Positions 34,918 to 42,904 of a stretch of 64,000 bases of DNA are shown here, one piece after another; the stretch's first letter is position 1; the number at the start of each line of letters is the position of its first letter. Under the pieces are notes generated by a model. That model had not been told where the DNA came from and did not search any database. It saw nothing but the letters and a program-made list of their open reading frames with translations. The stretch covers positions 1 to 64,000 of the forward strand of contig NZ_QLMI01000006.1 of the NCBI RefSeq assembly GCF_003259835.1, written 5' to 3'. The DNA comes from Flavobacterium aquaticum (GTDB lineage Bacteria; Bacteroidota; Bacteroidia; Flavobacteriales; Flavobacteriaceae). The position numbers and the translations under genes were made by a program.

Positions 34918-35047
34918 TACTTATTCTTTTATAATGTTTCGCAACATCTTTCCAAAAGGATTTACTGTTGCTGACGTATTGACAAACCCAACATCGTTGC
35001 GACTGTAAAAATGTTTCGAATTGTATTTTTATAATATTGTTTTTCAT
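34907..35047 (-). CDS. Small ORF between the two metH halves
   Basis: This 46-codon ORF starts [11 protein letters not shown], includes [19 protein letters not shown] (about residues 14-32, with a C-x-x-C pair) and ends with basic [10 protein letters not shown]. It begins 13 bp after the stop of the homocysteine-binding subunit and overlaps the start of the large subunit by 11 bp. Thus it fills the gap almost exactly and may be translated in a coupled way. I do not recognise the protein. It could be a small subunit, a metal-binding peptide, or chance. Conservation in relatives would decide. Confidence 0.45.
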   Translation of the reverse strand: MKNNIIKIQFETFLQSQRCWVCQYVSNSKSFWKDVAKHYKRISNEL

Positions 35048-35060
35048 TGTATTTCTTTGC

Positions 35061-36047
35061 TTAAACCAAAACACTTTCTCTTGGTTTGAATTCTCTTGCT
35101 ACCTCAGCAATTAATTTAATATGGTCAGGAGTCGTTCCGCAACATCCACCGATGATATTCACTAAATTTTCTTGTAAATACTCGCGAATTAATTGTTGCA
35201 TTTCTTCTGGTGATTGGTCGTATTGTCCGAAGGCATTAGGCAAACCTGCATTGGGATGCGCTGAAATATTTAATGACGTATTATTTCCTAATCGCTTCAA
35301 ATACGGTTTCAATTGATCGGCTCCTAAAGCGCAATTAAACCCTACACTCAACAAAGGAATATGCGAAATCGAAATCAAAAAAGCTTCCACCGTTTGTCCC
35401 GATAATGTTCTTCCAGAAGCATCGGTAATTGTTCCGGAAACCATTACTGGAATATCGATATTTCGTTCTTCTTTTACTTCTTCAATAGCAAACAAAGCGG
35501 CTTTCGCATTCAACGTATCAAAAATCGTTTCTACCAAAAGTAAATCGCAACCGCCATCAACTAAAGCTTCGACTTGTTGTTTGTAGGCAATTTTTAAATC
35601 GTCAAAATTCACTGCTCTGAAACCTGGGTCATTAACATCAGGACTCATAGAAGCGGTTCTATTTGTTGGACCGATGGAACCCGCCACAAATCTTGGCTTA
35701 TCGGTAAATTCACCCGCTACTTCACGAGCGATTTTAGCCGATTGAAAATTCAATTCGTAGACTAAATCTTCCAAATAATAATCGGCCATTCCAATAGTCG
35801 TTCCCGAAAAAGTATTGGTTTCTACAATATCAGCACCTGCTTCAAAATAAGCGCGATGTACTGATTTTACAGCTTCTGGTTGGGTAATGGAAAGCAAATC
35901 GTTGTTTCCTTTTAAAGGATGTGGAAAATCTTTGAAGCGCTCGCCTCTAAAATCTTCTTCTTCAAATTTATAACGTTGTAACATCGTTCCCATAGCTCCA
36001 TCGAGCACGAGAATTCGGTTTTTGATTTCTTCTTGAATTTTTGACAT
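35061..36047 (-). CDS. Methionine synthase, homocysteine-binding polypeptide
   Basis: This 328-residue protein is the zinc-dependent homocysteine-binding domain of MetH on its own polypeptide. It begins ILVLDGAMGTMLQ. The zinc ligands are seen as GFNCALGA (about residue 240) and GGCCGTTPDH (about 305-314). It presents homocysteine thiolate to methyl-cobalamin on the large polypeptide. ATG at 36047 is preferred, as an in-frame ATG at 36062 would lie in the riboswitch expression platform. It is the first gene of the operon after the SAM-I aptamer. Confidence 0.92.
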   Translation of the reverse strand: MSKIQEEIKNRILVLDGAMGTMLQRYKFEEEDFRGERFKDFPHPLKGNNDLLSITQPEAVKSVHRAYFEAGADIVETNTFSGTTIGMADYYLEDLVYELNFQSAKIAREVAGEFTDKPRFVAGSIGPTNRTASMSPDVNDPGFRAVNFDDLKIAYKQQVEALVDGGCDLLLVETIFDTLNAKAALFAIEEVKEERNIDIPVMVSGTITDASGRTLSGQTVEAFLISISHIPLLSVGFNCALGADQLKPYLKRLGNNTSLNISAHPNAGLPNAFGQYDQSPEEMQQLIREYLQENLVNIIGGCCGTTPDHIKLIAEVAREFKPRESVLV

Positions 36048-36130
36048 TGTATTCTCTCTCAAAGGCTAATTGCCTAATTTTCTTGATTAACTTAATTTGT
36101 TACCGTAGAAAGTTGGAGAGCAATTCTAAC
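36048..36130 (-). promoter_or_regulatory. Expression platform between SAM-I aptamer and metH
   Basis: On the minus strand CTCTCCAA (about 36113-36120) can pair, with one mismatch, with TTTGAGAG located just upstream of the start codon. A small hairpin AGGC-AATTA-GCCT lies between them. No T tract is present, so control at translation is more likely than at termination. Confidence 0.45.
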
Positions 36131-36235
36131 GTTATCTGCTTCCGATAAAATCGGAATAGAATGTAGCACCTTCTACAAGTGTAGGGTTGCTAAGCTTTCG
36201 CAGGGTCTATTCCCTCCAGCTTTCGTGATAACAAA
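36131..36235 (-). ncRNA. SAM-I riboswitch (S-box) aptamer
   Basis: The minus strand reads TTATCACGAAAGCTGGAGGG, then AATAGACCCTGCGAAAGCTT and AGCAACCCTACACTTGTAGA, and ends GGAAGCAGATAA. These are the conserved S-box elements: P1 ends TTATC / GATAA, the AGCTGGAGGGA and GACCCT segments, GCGAAA-type turn and AGCAACC. The four-way architecture is complete, with a P4-like stem (TTCCGAT / ATCGGAA). It should bind S-adenosylmethionine and lower expression of metH-metF. Confidence 0.93.
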
Positions 36236-36255
36236 CACTATAATTATGAACACTG

Positions 36256-36263
36256 CAAATGTA
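36256..36263 (-). promoter_or_regulatory. Promoter -7 element of the metH operon
   Basis: TACATTTG on the minus strand fits TAnnTTTG. It lies 20 bp upstream of the SAM-I aptamer, so transcription would start just before it. The -33 region reads TTTC instead of TTTG. Confidence 0.6.
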
Positions 36264-36386
36264 GTGACAAAATTGAAATAATGAAATATTTTCTAAAATT
36301 TCATTAATAAAATAATTTTAATAGATTTATATTCTAAATTAATCGTCTTAAAAAGAATAAAAATCTATAAAATAGTTTGAAAACTT

Positions 36387-37559
36387 TTATTCTAACGCTT
36401 GTTTTAAGTCGTTAATTACGTCTTGAACGGTTTCCAAACCAACAGAAACGCGCACCAAACCATCCGTAATACTAACTGCCAAACGTTCTTCTTCTGTTAA
36501 TTTACTATGCGTTGTAGAAGCTGGATGTGTTACAATAGAACGCGTATCACCTAAATTCGCAGACAACGAACACAGTTTGATTTTATCTAAAAACTTTCTC
36601 CCGGATTCAATTCCGCCTTTGATTTCAAACGCTACAATATTTCCGCCTAATTTCATTTGCTTTTTAGCGACTTCATATTGGGGATGCGATTTCAAAAAAG
36701 GATATTTTACTGAAGCGACATTTGGATGATTTTCTAAAAATTCAGCAACTTTTAAAGCATTTTCACAATGTTTTTCGATACGAACCGGCAACGTTTCTAA
36801 ACTTTTAGACAACACCCAAGCATTGAATGGCGATAACGCTGGACCAGTATTTCGGGAAAACAAATAAATTTCACGAATTAAATCAGAACGCCCAACAGTT
36901 ACGCCTCCTAAAACACGCCCTTGACCATCGATTAATTTGGTTGCAGAATGAATCACTAAATCGGCGCCGAACTGAATAGGATTTTGAATGTAAGGAGTCG
37001 CAAAACAATTATCGATAATTAAAATCAGATTGTGCTTTTTTGCAATTTTACCCAACAATTCTAAATCTAGAATATCAACTGCTGGATTGGTTGGTGATTC
37101 CGCATAAAGAATTTTCGTATTCGGTCGAATGAAATTTTCAATTGTTTCTGGTTTATTGACATCGAAATAACTTGTTGTAATATTCCATTTTGGAAAATAT
37201 TTGGTAAACAACGTATGCGTGGAACCAAAAACACTACTTGCCGAAACAATATGATCGCCCGAATTTAATAAAGCAGCAAAAGTAGAATATACCGCTGCCA
37301 TTCCTGTTGCGAAAGAATAGCCGTCTTCTGCTCCTTCCATTAGGCAAATTTTCTCAACAAATTCAGATGTATTGGGATTGGAAAATCGGCTGTAAATATT
37401 ACGTTCTTTTTCCTCCGCAAATGAAGCGCGCATGTCTTCAGCATCTTCAAAAATAAAACTGGAAGTTAAATATAAGGGAACGGAATGTTCTAAATATTGA
37501 GTGCGCTCTAATTGCGTTCTAATGGCTTGTGTTTCTAATCCTAAATTTTGGTTGCTCAT
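36387..37559 (-). CDS. O-succinylhomoserine sulfhydrylase-like PLP enzyme
   Basis: This 390-residue enzyme of the Cys/Met metabolism PLP family is closest in feature to MetZ. The PLP lysine lies in VIHSATKLIDGQGR (about residue 206), with G-Q-G-R typical of MetZ. Other matches are YSRFSNPNT (about 57-65), SFATGMAA and THPASTTH. It would make homocysteine from an activated homoserine and sulfide, or act as a cystathionine synthase. Because metX encodes an acetyltransferase here, O-acetylhomoserine may be the real substrate. It is a second enzyme of the kind in the same cluster as metY. Confidence 0.85.
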   Translation of the reverse strand: MSNQNLGLETQAIRTQLERTQYLEHSVPLYLTSSFIFEDAEDMRASFAEEKERNIYSRFSNPNTSEFVEKICLMEGAEDGYSFATGMAAVYSTFAALLNSGDHIVSASSVFGSTHTLFTKYFPKWNITTSYFDVNKPETIENFIRPNTKILYAESPTNPAVDILDLELLGKIAKKHNLILIIDNCFATPYIQNPIQFGADLVIHSATKLIDGQGRVLGGVTVGRSDLIREIYLFSRNTGPALSPFNAWVLSKSLETLPVRIEKHCENALKVAEFLENHPNVASVKYPFLKSHPQYEVAKKQMKLGGNIVAFEIKGGIESGRKFLDKIKLCSLSANLGDTRSIVTHPASTTHSKLTEEERLAVSITDGLVRVSVGLETVQDVINDLKQALE

Positions 37560-37605
37560 TGTTTTTGCTTGTTGAATTGTTTAATCGTTGAACTGTTAAA
37601 GTGTA

Positions 37606-37638
37606 AAACCCACAAGACTTTTACATCTTGCAGGTTTT
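37606..37638 (-). terminator. Imperfect hairpin between thrA and the metZ-like gene
   Basis: AAAACCTGCAAGA / TCTTGTGGGTTTT has an 8-nt loop and two mismatched positions. The T tract is short, so it may only weakly stop transcription. It may also be one copy of a dispersed repeat. Confidence 0.5.
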
Positions 37639-37650
37639 GAGTTTGGGTGG

Positions 37651-40065
37651 TTATAATTTTTTTTCAGATAAGCGTAAAATGTCGCCAAAAACGCCTCTAG
37701 CGGTTACCGATGCTCCAGCTCCAGCGCCTTGAATTACGATAGGTTGCTCTCCATAAGATTCGGTATAAATTTCGAAAATAGAATCAGAACCTTTTAAAGA
37801 ACCTAAAGCTGAATTAGCTGGAACGGAAATTAATTTCACTTCTAATTTTCCTTTATCTTGTTGCAAATCACCTGATAATTCTCCGATGTAACGTAACACT
37901 TCATTTGAACCTTGAGCGTCTTTGATGTTTTGGTAAATTCCATCTAATTCCGAAAGACGCTTTAAGAAATCTGCTGCACTTCCTTCTCGTAAAGCTTCTG
38001 GAATTAAGTTTTGAATTTGGATTTCTTCGAATTCGTTTTGTAAATCTAATTCGCGTGCTAAGATTAATAATTTTCGTCCAACGTCGTTTCCATTTAAATC
38101 TTCTCTTGGATCAGGTTCAGTGAAACCTTTGTCGATGGCTTCTTTTAAAACTTCGCTGAATTTTTTGTCTTCTATCGAAAAATTATTGAACAAATAACTC
38201 AATGTTCCAGAGAAAACACCTTTAATTTTAGTGATATTTTCACCTGATAAATGCAACAATTTAATCGTATCAATCAATGGTAATCCAGCACCAACATTCG
38301 TTTCATACAAATATTCTTTTTGGTTATCTTTTAATACTTTTCGAAGCTTTTTATAGAAATCAAAGCTTACCGTATTAGCTACTTTATTTGACGAAATTAA
38401 ATCGAAACTATTTTCGGCTAACGAAATGTAATTTTCAATGAAAGTCGAACTTGCGGTATTGTCAATTGCGATTAAATTTTCCAAATGATGTTCTTTGGCG
38501 TAAGCAATTATGTCTTCAACTTTGTATTCCTGACCTTTATCTTCTAACGTTGCTTTCCAATTTTCACTGATTCCGAATTTATTCAACAACACTTTCTTTG
38601 AATTCGCGATAGCAAACACATTCAACTTAATCCCTTTACGCTTTTCGATATTTTTTGCTGATTCTAAAATTTGGGAAATCAAAGTTCCACCAACCGTTCC
38701 GTGACCGAAAATCGCGATGTTGATTTTTTTCGCCACACCAAAAATTTCGCCATGAATCACATTTAAAGCGCGTTTGAATTCATCTTGACTAATCACCAAA
38801 CTGATATTTCTTCCTGTAACCGTATTATTCAACAAAATTGGGGTGATTTTATTTCGAATTAAAGCCGTGTAGGGTTTATGGAAATTCGTTAAATCTTGCC
38901 CAATAATCGAAATCACAGCAATGTTATCGTTTACCGAAATTTTATTGACATCTTTCGTATAAAAATCGGTTTCAAATTCTTTTTCCAAGCCAACTAACGC
39001 TTTGGAAGCCTTATCCGAACTCACAACTAAACCAATTCCTCTTTCTGAAGAACCTTGCGAAATGATGCTTACGCTAATGTCGTTTTCAGCCATTACACGG
39101 AAAATTCTTGCATCAACCCCTGTTTTACCTAACAAACCTCTTCCTTCAAGATTGATCAGCGAAACATTTGTCAAAACAGAAAGCGATTTGATGCCTTCAT
39201 TAGTTTGTTCGGAAGTTATTAAAGTTCCATCATTTTCAGGATTGAAAGTATTTAAAATGCGTAATGGAATATTTTTTTCCACCAAAGGAATAATGGTTTT
39301 GGCATGTAAAATTTGTGCTCCAAAATTTGCCAACTCATTCGCTTCATTAAAGGACAAACGCTCGATTTTTTTTGCGTCAGCCACTAAATCGGGATTAGCG
39401 GTGAAAATTCCGTCTACGTGTGTGTAATTTTGAAATTCTTCGGCATTCAGATAATTCGCTAATAAAGAAGCGGTATAATTACTTCCGTTTCTGCCTAAAG
39501 TCGTGGTTTCATTGTGTAACGTTGAACCAATAAAACCCGTTACAATATTGACTTTATCCGTATTTTTCTCGAAATAATCCAAGACATTTCGCTTTGAAAC
39601 AGCATCAATTGGTTGCGCATTTCCAAAATTCAAATCAGTTTTAATTAACTGGCGTGAATCGGTGAATTGAGCTTTTATGCTATTTTCGTTTAAAACATAA
39701 GCGACATATTTTGCCGATAGAATTTCACCATACGCAATAACTTGGTCTTTGATTTTTTCGCTGTAATCTCCTAAAAGCGAAACGCCTTCTAATAATTTCT
39801 GTAAAACAGAAAATTCTTCTTCGAAGATATTTTCTTTCAAACCTTCCAATTGGTATTTTTTGAATTGTTCAAAATCCGCTTGAAAATTGATGTTGGCTTG
39901 TGCTTTTTTTAATAGAATTACCAATTCGTCCGTTGCGTTTCCTCTTGCCGAAACTACTACTGCAATGGGTTCGTTATTGAAATATTTTTGAGCAATCGTT
40001 TGAATTACTTTTTGCAATCCTTCTCCGTTTGCTAATGATTTTCCTCCAAATTTTAATATTTTCAT
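37651..40065 (-). CDS. thrA: Bifunctional aspartate kinase / homoserine dehydrogenase I
   Basis: This 804-residue protein has an aspartokinase domain (MKILKFGGKSLANGEGL; TLGRNGSNYTASLLA about residue 195), two ACT regulatory domains (about 300-450; LEGRGLLGKTGVDARIF and VISIIGQDL), and a homoserine dehydrogenase domain from about 463 (IAIFGHGTVGGTLISQIL; SNKVAN; NVGAGLPLIDTI; GFTEPDPREDLNGNDVGRKL). It commits aspartate to homoserine for methionine and threonine. It starts 7 bp after metX and is in the metY-metX-thrA run, which points to methionine as the main product here. Confidence 0.94.
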   Translation of the reverse strand: MKILKFGGKSLANGEGLQKVIQTIAQKYFNNEPIAVVVSARGNATDELVILLKKAQANINFQADFEQFKKYQLEGLKENIFEEEFSVLQKLLEGVSLLGDYSEKIKDQVIAYGEILSAKYVAYVLNENSIKAQFTDSRQLIKTDLNFGNAQPIDAVSKRNVLDYFEKNTDKVNIVTGFIGSTLHNETTTLGRNGSNYTASLLANYLNAEEFQNYTHVDGIFTANPDLVADAKKIERLSFNEANELANFGAQILHAKTIIPLVEKNIPLRILNTFNPENDGTLITSEQTNEGIKSLSVLTNVSLINLEGRGLLGKTGVDARIFRVMAENDISVSIISQGSSERGIGLVVSSDKASKALVGLEKEFETDFYTKDVNKISVNDNIAVISIIGQDLTNFHKPYTALIRNKITPILLNNTVTGRNISLVISQDEFKRALNVIHGEIFGVAKKINIAIFGHGTVGGTLISQILESAKNIEKRKGIKLNVFAIANSKKVLLNKFGISENWKATLEDKGQEYKVEDIIAYAKEHHLENLIAIDNTASSTFIENYISLAENSFDLISSNKVANTVSFDFYKKLRKVLKDNQKEYLYETNVGAGLPLIDTIKLLHLSGENITKIKGVFSGTLSYLFNNFSIEDKKFSEVLKEAIDKGFTEPDPREDLNGNDVGRKLLILARELDLQNEFEEIQIQNLIPEALREGSAADFLKRLSELDGIYQNIKDAQGSNEVLRYIGELSGDLQQDKGKLEVKLISVPANSALGSLKGSDSIFEIYTESYGEQPIVIQGAGAGASVTARGVFGDILRLSEKKL

Positions 40066-40072
40066 TTGATTT

Positions 40073-41038
40073 CTAATTAAATATAGGTTTTAGTATGTTG
40101 TTTAGTTGTTCAAATTCTATCAAGAAAGCATCGTGTCCATGAATGGATTTGATTTCGTGATAAAATGCATTGTTTTTGTAATTTTTGACTTCCTGAAAAG
40201 CGGTTTTGATTTCGTTTGCTGTAAAAAAGTAATCTGTGTCCACACTTATTAGATGAATATTTGACGAGATACTTTTGATGACATCTGATTTATTATTGTT
40301 TTTAAAAATATCTGTAGTTTTCAATAAATGATTCATGAGTTTGTAAGCCGAAAGTTGAAATCGATTATGCAATTTTTCTCCGTGATGGAACAACCAACTT
40401 TCCACTTGAAACAATCCATCCGAATTTTGCAATTTGTTGTGAAATTTTTCTTGGAGTGATTCAGGTGTTCGGTACAATAACATGGCGTGAATTCTGGCAT
40501 CGTGAATTGGATTTTTGGAATTATTCAGAATCAAATCTTGAATTAACACATTTCCAATCAACCAATCAGAAGCTTTCCAATTTGTTGCGACGGGAATTAA
40601 ATTCGCAATCGCTTTTGGTCGAATTGCTGCCATTTCCCAAGCAATTGCACCGCCTAAACTTCCACCAATAACAGCAAAAACTTGATTCACTTTAAACGAA
40701 TCGATTCCTTTCCAAAATAAATTGGCAATATCGTAAGTGGTAAAATCTTGATAATTTTCAATCAAATTTTCTTCATCTTGATAACCGTTTCCAGGAATAT
40801 TGAAAGCTAAAACCGCATATTTTTTGGTGTCAATAATTTTATTCTCACCAATTAACGATTGCCACCAACCGTTTTCTCCAATAACTTGCGAATTTCCCGT
40901 CAACGCATGATTCACCACCACCAAAGGAGCTGAACCAACGGGTTGCCCGAACAATTGATAGGACAAAATCACTTTTGCTTGCACAACTCCATTTTGCAAT
41001 GGAACATTTTGGAACACTATTTTTTGAATTTTACTCAT
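40073..41038 (-). CDS. metX: Homoserine O-acetyltransferase
   Basis: This 321-residue alpha/beta hydrolase-fold acetyltransferase activates homoserine with acetyl-CoA. The nucleophile serine is in VIGGSLGGAIAWEMAA (about residues 122-137; G-G-S-L-G-G). The N-terminal part has VVVNHALTGNSQV, and the catalytic His is in IHGHDAFLIE near the end. It is shorter than the common 350-380 residues because the lid is reduced, as in many Bacteroidota. It supplies O-acetylhomoserine to metY. A strong hairpin terminator lies just upstream. Confidence 0.9.
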   Translation of the reverse strand: MSKIQKIVFQNVPLQNGVVQAKVILSYQLFGQPVGSAPLVVVNHALTGNSQVIGENGWWQSLIGENKIIDTKKYAVLAFNIPGNGYQDEENLIENYQDFTTYDIANLFWKGIDSFKVNQVFAVIGGSLGGAIAWEMAAIRPKAIANLIPVATNWKASDWLIGNVLIQDLILNNSKNPIHDARIHAMLLYRTPESLQEKFHNKLQNSDGLFQVESWLFHHGEKLHNRFQLSAYKLMNHLLKTTDIFKNNNKSDVIKSISSNIHLISVDTDYFFTANEIKTAFQEVKNYKNNAFYHEIKSIHGHDAFLIEFEQLNNILKPIFN

Positions 41039-41048
41039 TTCTCTTTTT

Positions 41049-41090
41049 AAAAAAAAGACTGCCTTTAGGTAGGTCTATCGGCAGTCTTCA
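41049..41090 (-). terminator. Internal terminator between metY and metX
   Basis: On the minus strand AAGACTGCC / GGCAGTCTT is a perfect 9-bp stem with a 16-nt loop followed by TTTTTTTT. Only 65 bp separate the genes and no promoter is visible, so partial readthrough seems likely. Confidence 0.82.
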
Positions 41091-41103
41091 AACAAACAAA
41101 AAC

Positions 41104-42396
41104 CTAAACTAAATTTTGAACGGGCAATTTTTCGAAAACACCTTGTAAATCGGCTTTCAAGTCTTCAATATCTTCTAATCCAACCGATAAACGAATTAAA
41201 TCTTTCGTTACTCCAGTTGTAATTTGTTGCTCTTCTGATAATTGTTGGTGCGTTGTACTTGCTGGATGAATAATCAATGATTTTGTATCACCGATATTTG
41301 CTAATAATGAGAAAAATTGAGTTTCATCAGCTACTTTTTTAGCCGCTTCATAACCTCCTTTTAATCCAAAAGTTACAATACCGCTTTGTCCTTCTGGTAA
41401 ATATTGTTGGGCTAAATCATAATATTTTGAAGAAATCAATCCTGGGTAATTTACCCAAGCCACTTCTGGACGTTTTTGTAACCATTTAGCTAATTCCAAA
41501 GCGTTTTCACTGTGCTTTTTGATTCGGATAGCTAATGTTTCCAAACCTTGAATAATTTGAAATGCGTTGAATGGACTTAACGAAGCACCTAAATCTCGTA
41601 AACCTTCGATTCTAACTTTTGCTATAAACGAGGCAGCGCCTAACACTTCATAATATTTTAATCCGTGATAACCTGCAGAAGGTTCTGTAAATTCTGGGAA
41701 TTTTCCGTTGCTCCAATCGAAATTTCCTGCATCGATGATTACTCCTCCAAGAGAAGTTCCGTTTCCACCTATGTATTTCGTTAACGAATGAATTACGATG
41801 TTTGCTCCGTGTTCGATTGGGTTTAGCAAAAAGGGTGTTGCCACTGTGTTATCCACAATAAAAGGCACTTTGTAGGTTTGTGCTGCTTTTGAAATGGCTT
41901 TTAAATCGAGTACATCTAATTTTGGATTTCCTAAACTTTCGGCAAAGAACACTCTTGTATTTTCTTGCGCTGCATTTAAAAAATTCTCAGGATTTGTTGG
42001 ATCTACGAATGTTGTTGTGATACCTAATCTTGGTAAAGTCACGTTTAATAAATTGTATGTTCCACCATATAAACTGTTAGAAGCCACAATGTGGTCGCCA
42101 GCTTTTAGCAACGTTAATAAAGCAGTTGAGATTGCTGCGGTTCCTGATGCAGTTACAACAGCTCCAATTCCACCTTCTAATTTGGCTAAACGTTGTTCTA
42201 AGATATCGTTTGTTGGATTATTTAATCGTGTGTAAATAAACCCAGCTTCGGCCAAACCAAAAAGATTGGCAGCGTGGTCTGAGTTATTGAACACGTAGGA
42301 AGTAGTTTGGTAAATTGGAACGGCTCTTGTTCCTCCTTTTTTAGTTACGTCGTGTCCTGCGTGTAATGCGTTTGTTGCAAATTTATTTGTGCTCAT
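41104..42396 (-). CDS. metY: O-acetylhomoserine sulfhydrylase
   Basis: This 430-residue PLP enzyme makes homocysteine from O-acetylhomoserine and sulfide. It begins FATNALHAGHD. The active-site lysine is in NIVIHSLTKYIGGNGTSLGG (about residue 210; S-L-T-K-Y). YTRLNNPTNDILEQRLAKLE and IIHPASTTHQQL are further family signatures. The length of 430 residues is typical of MetY rather than MetB/MetZ (about 390). Its upstream region has a Met-rich leader peptide, a terminator and a second short ORF, so its expression is likely tuned to Met and perhaps Cys supply. Confidence 0.92.
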   Translation of the reverse strand: MSTNKFATNALHAGHDVTKKGGTRAVPIYQTTSYVFNNSDHAANLFGLAEAGFIYTRLNNPTNDILEQRLAKLEGGIGAVVTASGTAAISTALLTLLKAGDHIVASNSLYGGTYNLLNVTLPRLGITTTFVDPTNPENFLNAAQENTRVFFAESLGNPKLDVLDLKAISKAAQTYKVPFIVDNTVATPFLLNPIEHGANIVIHSLTKYIGGNGTSLGGVIIDAGNFDWSNGKFPEFTEPSAGYHGLKYYEVLGAASFIAKVRIEGLRDLGASLSPFNAFQIIQGLETLAIRIKKHSENALELAKWLQKRPEVAWVNYPGLISSKYYDLAQQYLPEGQSGIVTFGLKGGYEAAKKVADETQFFSLLANIGDTKSLIIHPASTTHQQLSEEQQITTGVTKDLIRLSVGLEDIEDLKADLQGVFEKLPVQNLV

Positions 42397-42462
42397 GATA
42401 TTTTATTTTTGATGTTATTGTGTGTTTTTTAAATGTATTTTTTTGATTTTACTGAGTTTGAT

Positions 42463-42513
42463 TCAGCTACACATTCGACAACATCGTCTTGGATTGTAAA
42501 TGGCTATTTTCAT
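42463..42513 (-). CDS. Arg/Cys-rich short leader ORF upstream of metY
   Basis: This 16-residue ORF reads MKIAIYNPRRCCRMCS, with three Cys, one Met and three Arg in its last eight residues. It lies after the attenuator terminator and 66 bp before the metY start. A short stem CTGA / TCAG follows the stop codon. The composition fits a peptide that senses Cys (and Met) charging, like the poly-Cys upstream ORFs described in mycobacteria, but no clear terminator follows it here. It could instead be chance. I know of no named family. Confidence 0.55.
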   Translation of the reverse strand: MKIAIYNPRRCCRMCS

Positions 42514-42532
42514 TATTTTGTTGTTTTTTAGA

Positions 42533-42563
42533 AATAAAAAAACCTCTGCTTTCGACAGAGGTT
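42533..42563 (-). terminator. Attenuator terminator of metY
   Basis: On the minus strand AACCTCTG / CAGAGGTT is a perfect 8-bp stem with a 7-nt loop (TCGAAAG) followed by TTTTTATTT. The 5' arm CCTCTG can instead pair with CAGAGG inside the leader ORF (plus 42604-42609). Confidence 0.88.
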
Positions 42564-42588
42564 ATATTGAATTAATTTACTTTTAAAA

Positions 42589-42657
42589 TTATGCAATAGG
42601 CTTCCTCTGCGGATTGTTCCACATCATCATACACATATTGCACATTGTAAAGTTCAT
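42589..42657 (-). CDS. Met-rich leader peptide of metY
   Basis: This 22-codon ORF reads MNFTMCNMCMMMWNNPQR and then K-P-I-A: six Met (three consecutive), two Cys and one Trp. An internal in-frame ATG at 42645 could also be the start. Codons 16-17 (CAG AGG) form a strand complementary to the 5' arm of the following terminator. This strand ends 12 nt before the stop codon, as in the pheA leader. Scarce Met-tRNA should stall the ribosome on the Met run and favour the antiterminator. The first ATG lies 27 bp after a -7 match, so the leader mRNA is short. Confidence 0.82.
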   Translation of the reverse strand: MNFTMCNMCMMMWNNPQRKPIA

Positions 42658-42683
42658 TTTCTATTTCTTTTAGTTTAACAGGG

Positions 42684-42691
42684 CAAAATTA
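42684..42691 (-). promoter_or_regulatory. Promoter -7 element of the metY operon
   Basis: TAATTTTG on the minus strand matches TAnnTTTG, 26 bp upstream of the leader peptide start. The -33 region is a T run without a clear TTTG. Confidence 0.55.
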
Positions 42692-42862
42692 GATTTATTT
42701 TCTACAATAAAAAAATAAATAGATTATTTTTCTAAATTTTGTTATTTAAAAGTAATTATTTAGAATATTTTTCGTTAAAAACGAATTTCAATCCGAAAAT
42801 TTATCTAAAGAAACCTCTATTTGTAATTTCCGAAGAAAAAAATAAAAAAAAGTTAACAATCA

Positions 42863-42892
42863 TTTGGAATTCAATTTCATTTCATACATTTG
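42863..42892 (+). promoter_or_regulatory. metK promoter
   Basis: TTTG (42863-42866) and TACATTTG (42885-42892), with an 18-bp spacer, match the Bacteroidota promoter well. Transcription would start at about 42898, directly before the SAM-II aptamer. Confidence 0.75.
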
Positions 42893-42904
42893 CATCCGAA
42901 AACT

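Noticed and set aside
32245..36047. Split metH as a frameshifted pseudogene
   Set aside because: Both parts have proper starts, stops and complete domains, and the split form is typical of Bacteroidota.
36131..36235. Hairpins upstream of metH as an attenuator like those of metY and pheA
   Set aside because: There is no leader ORF with a codon run; the conserved S-box elements explain the structure.
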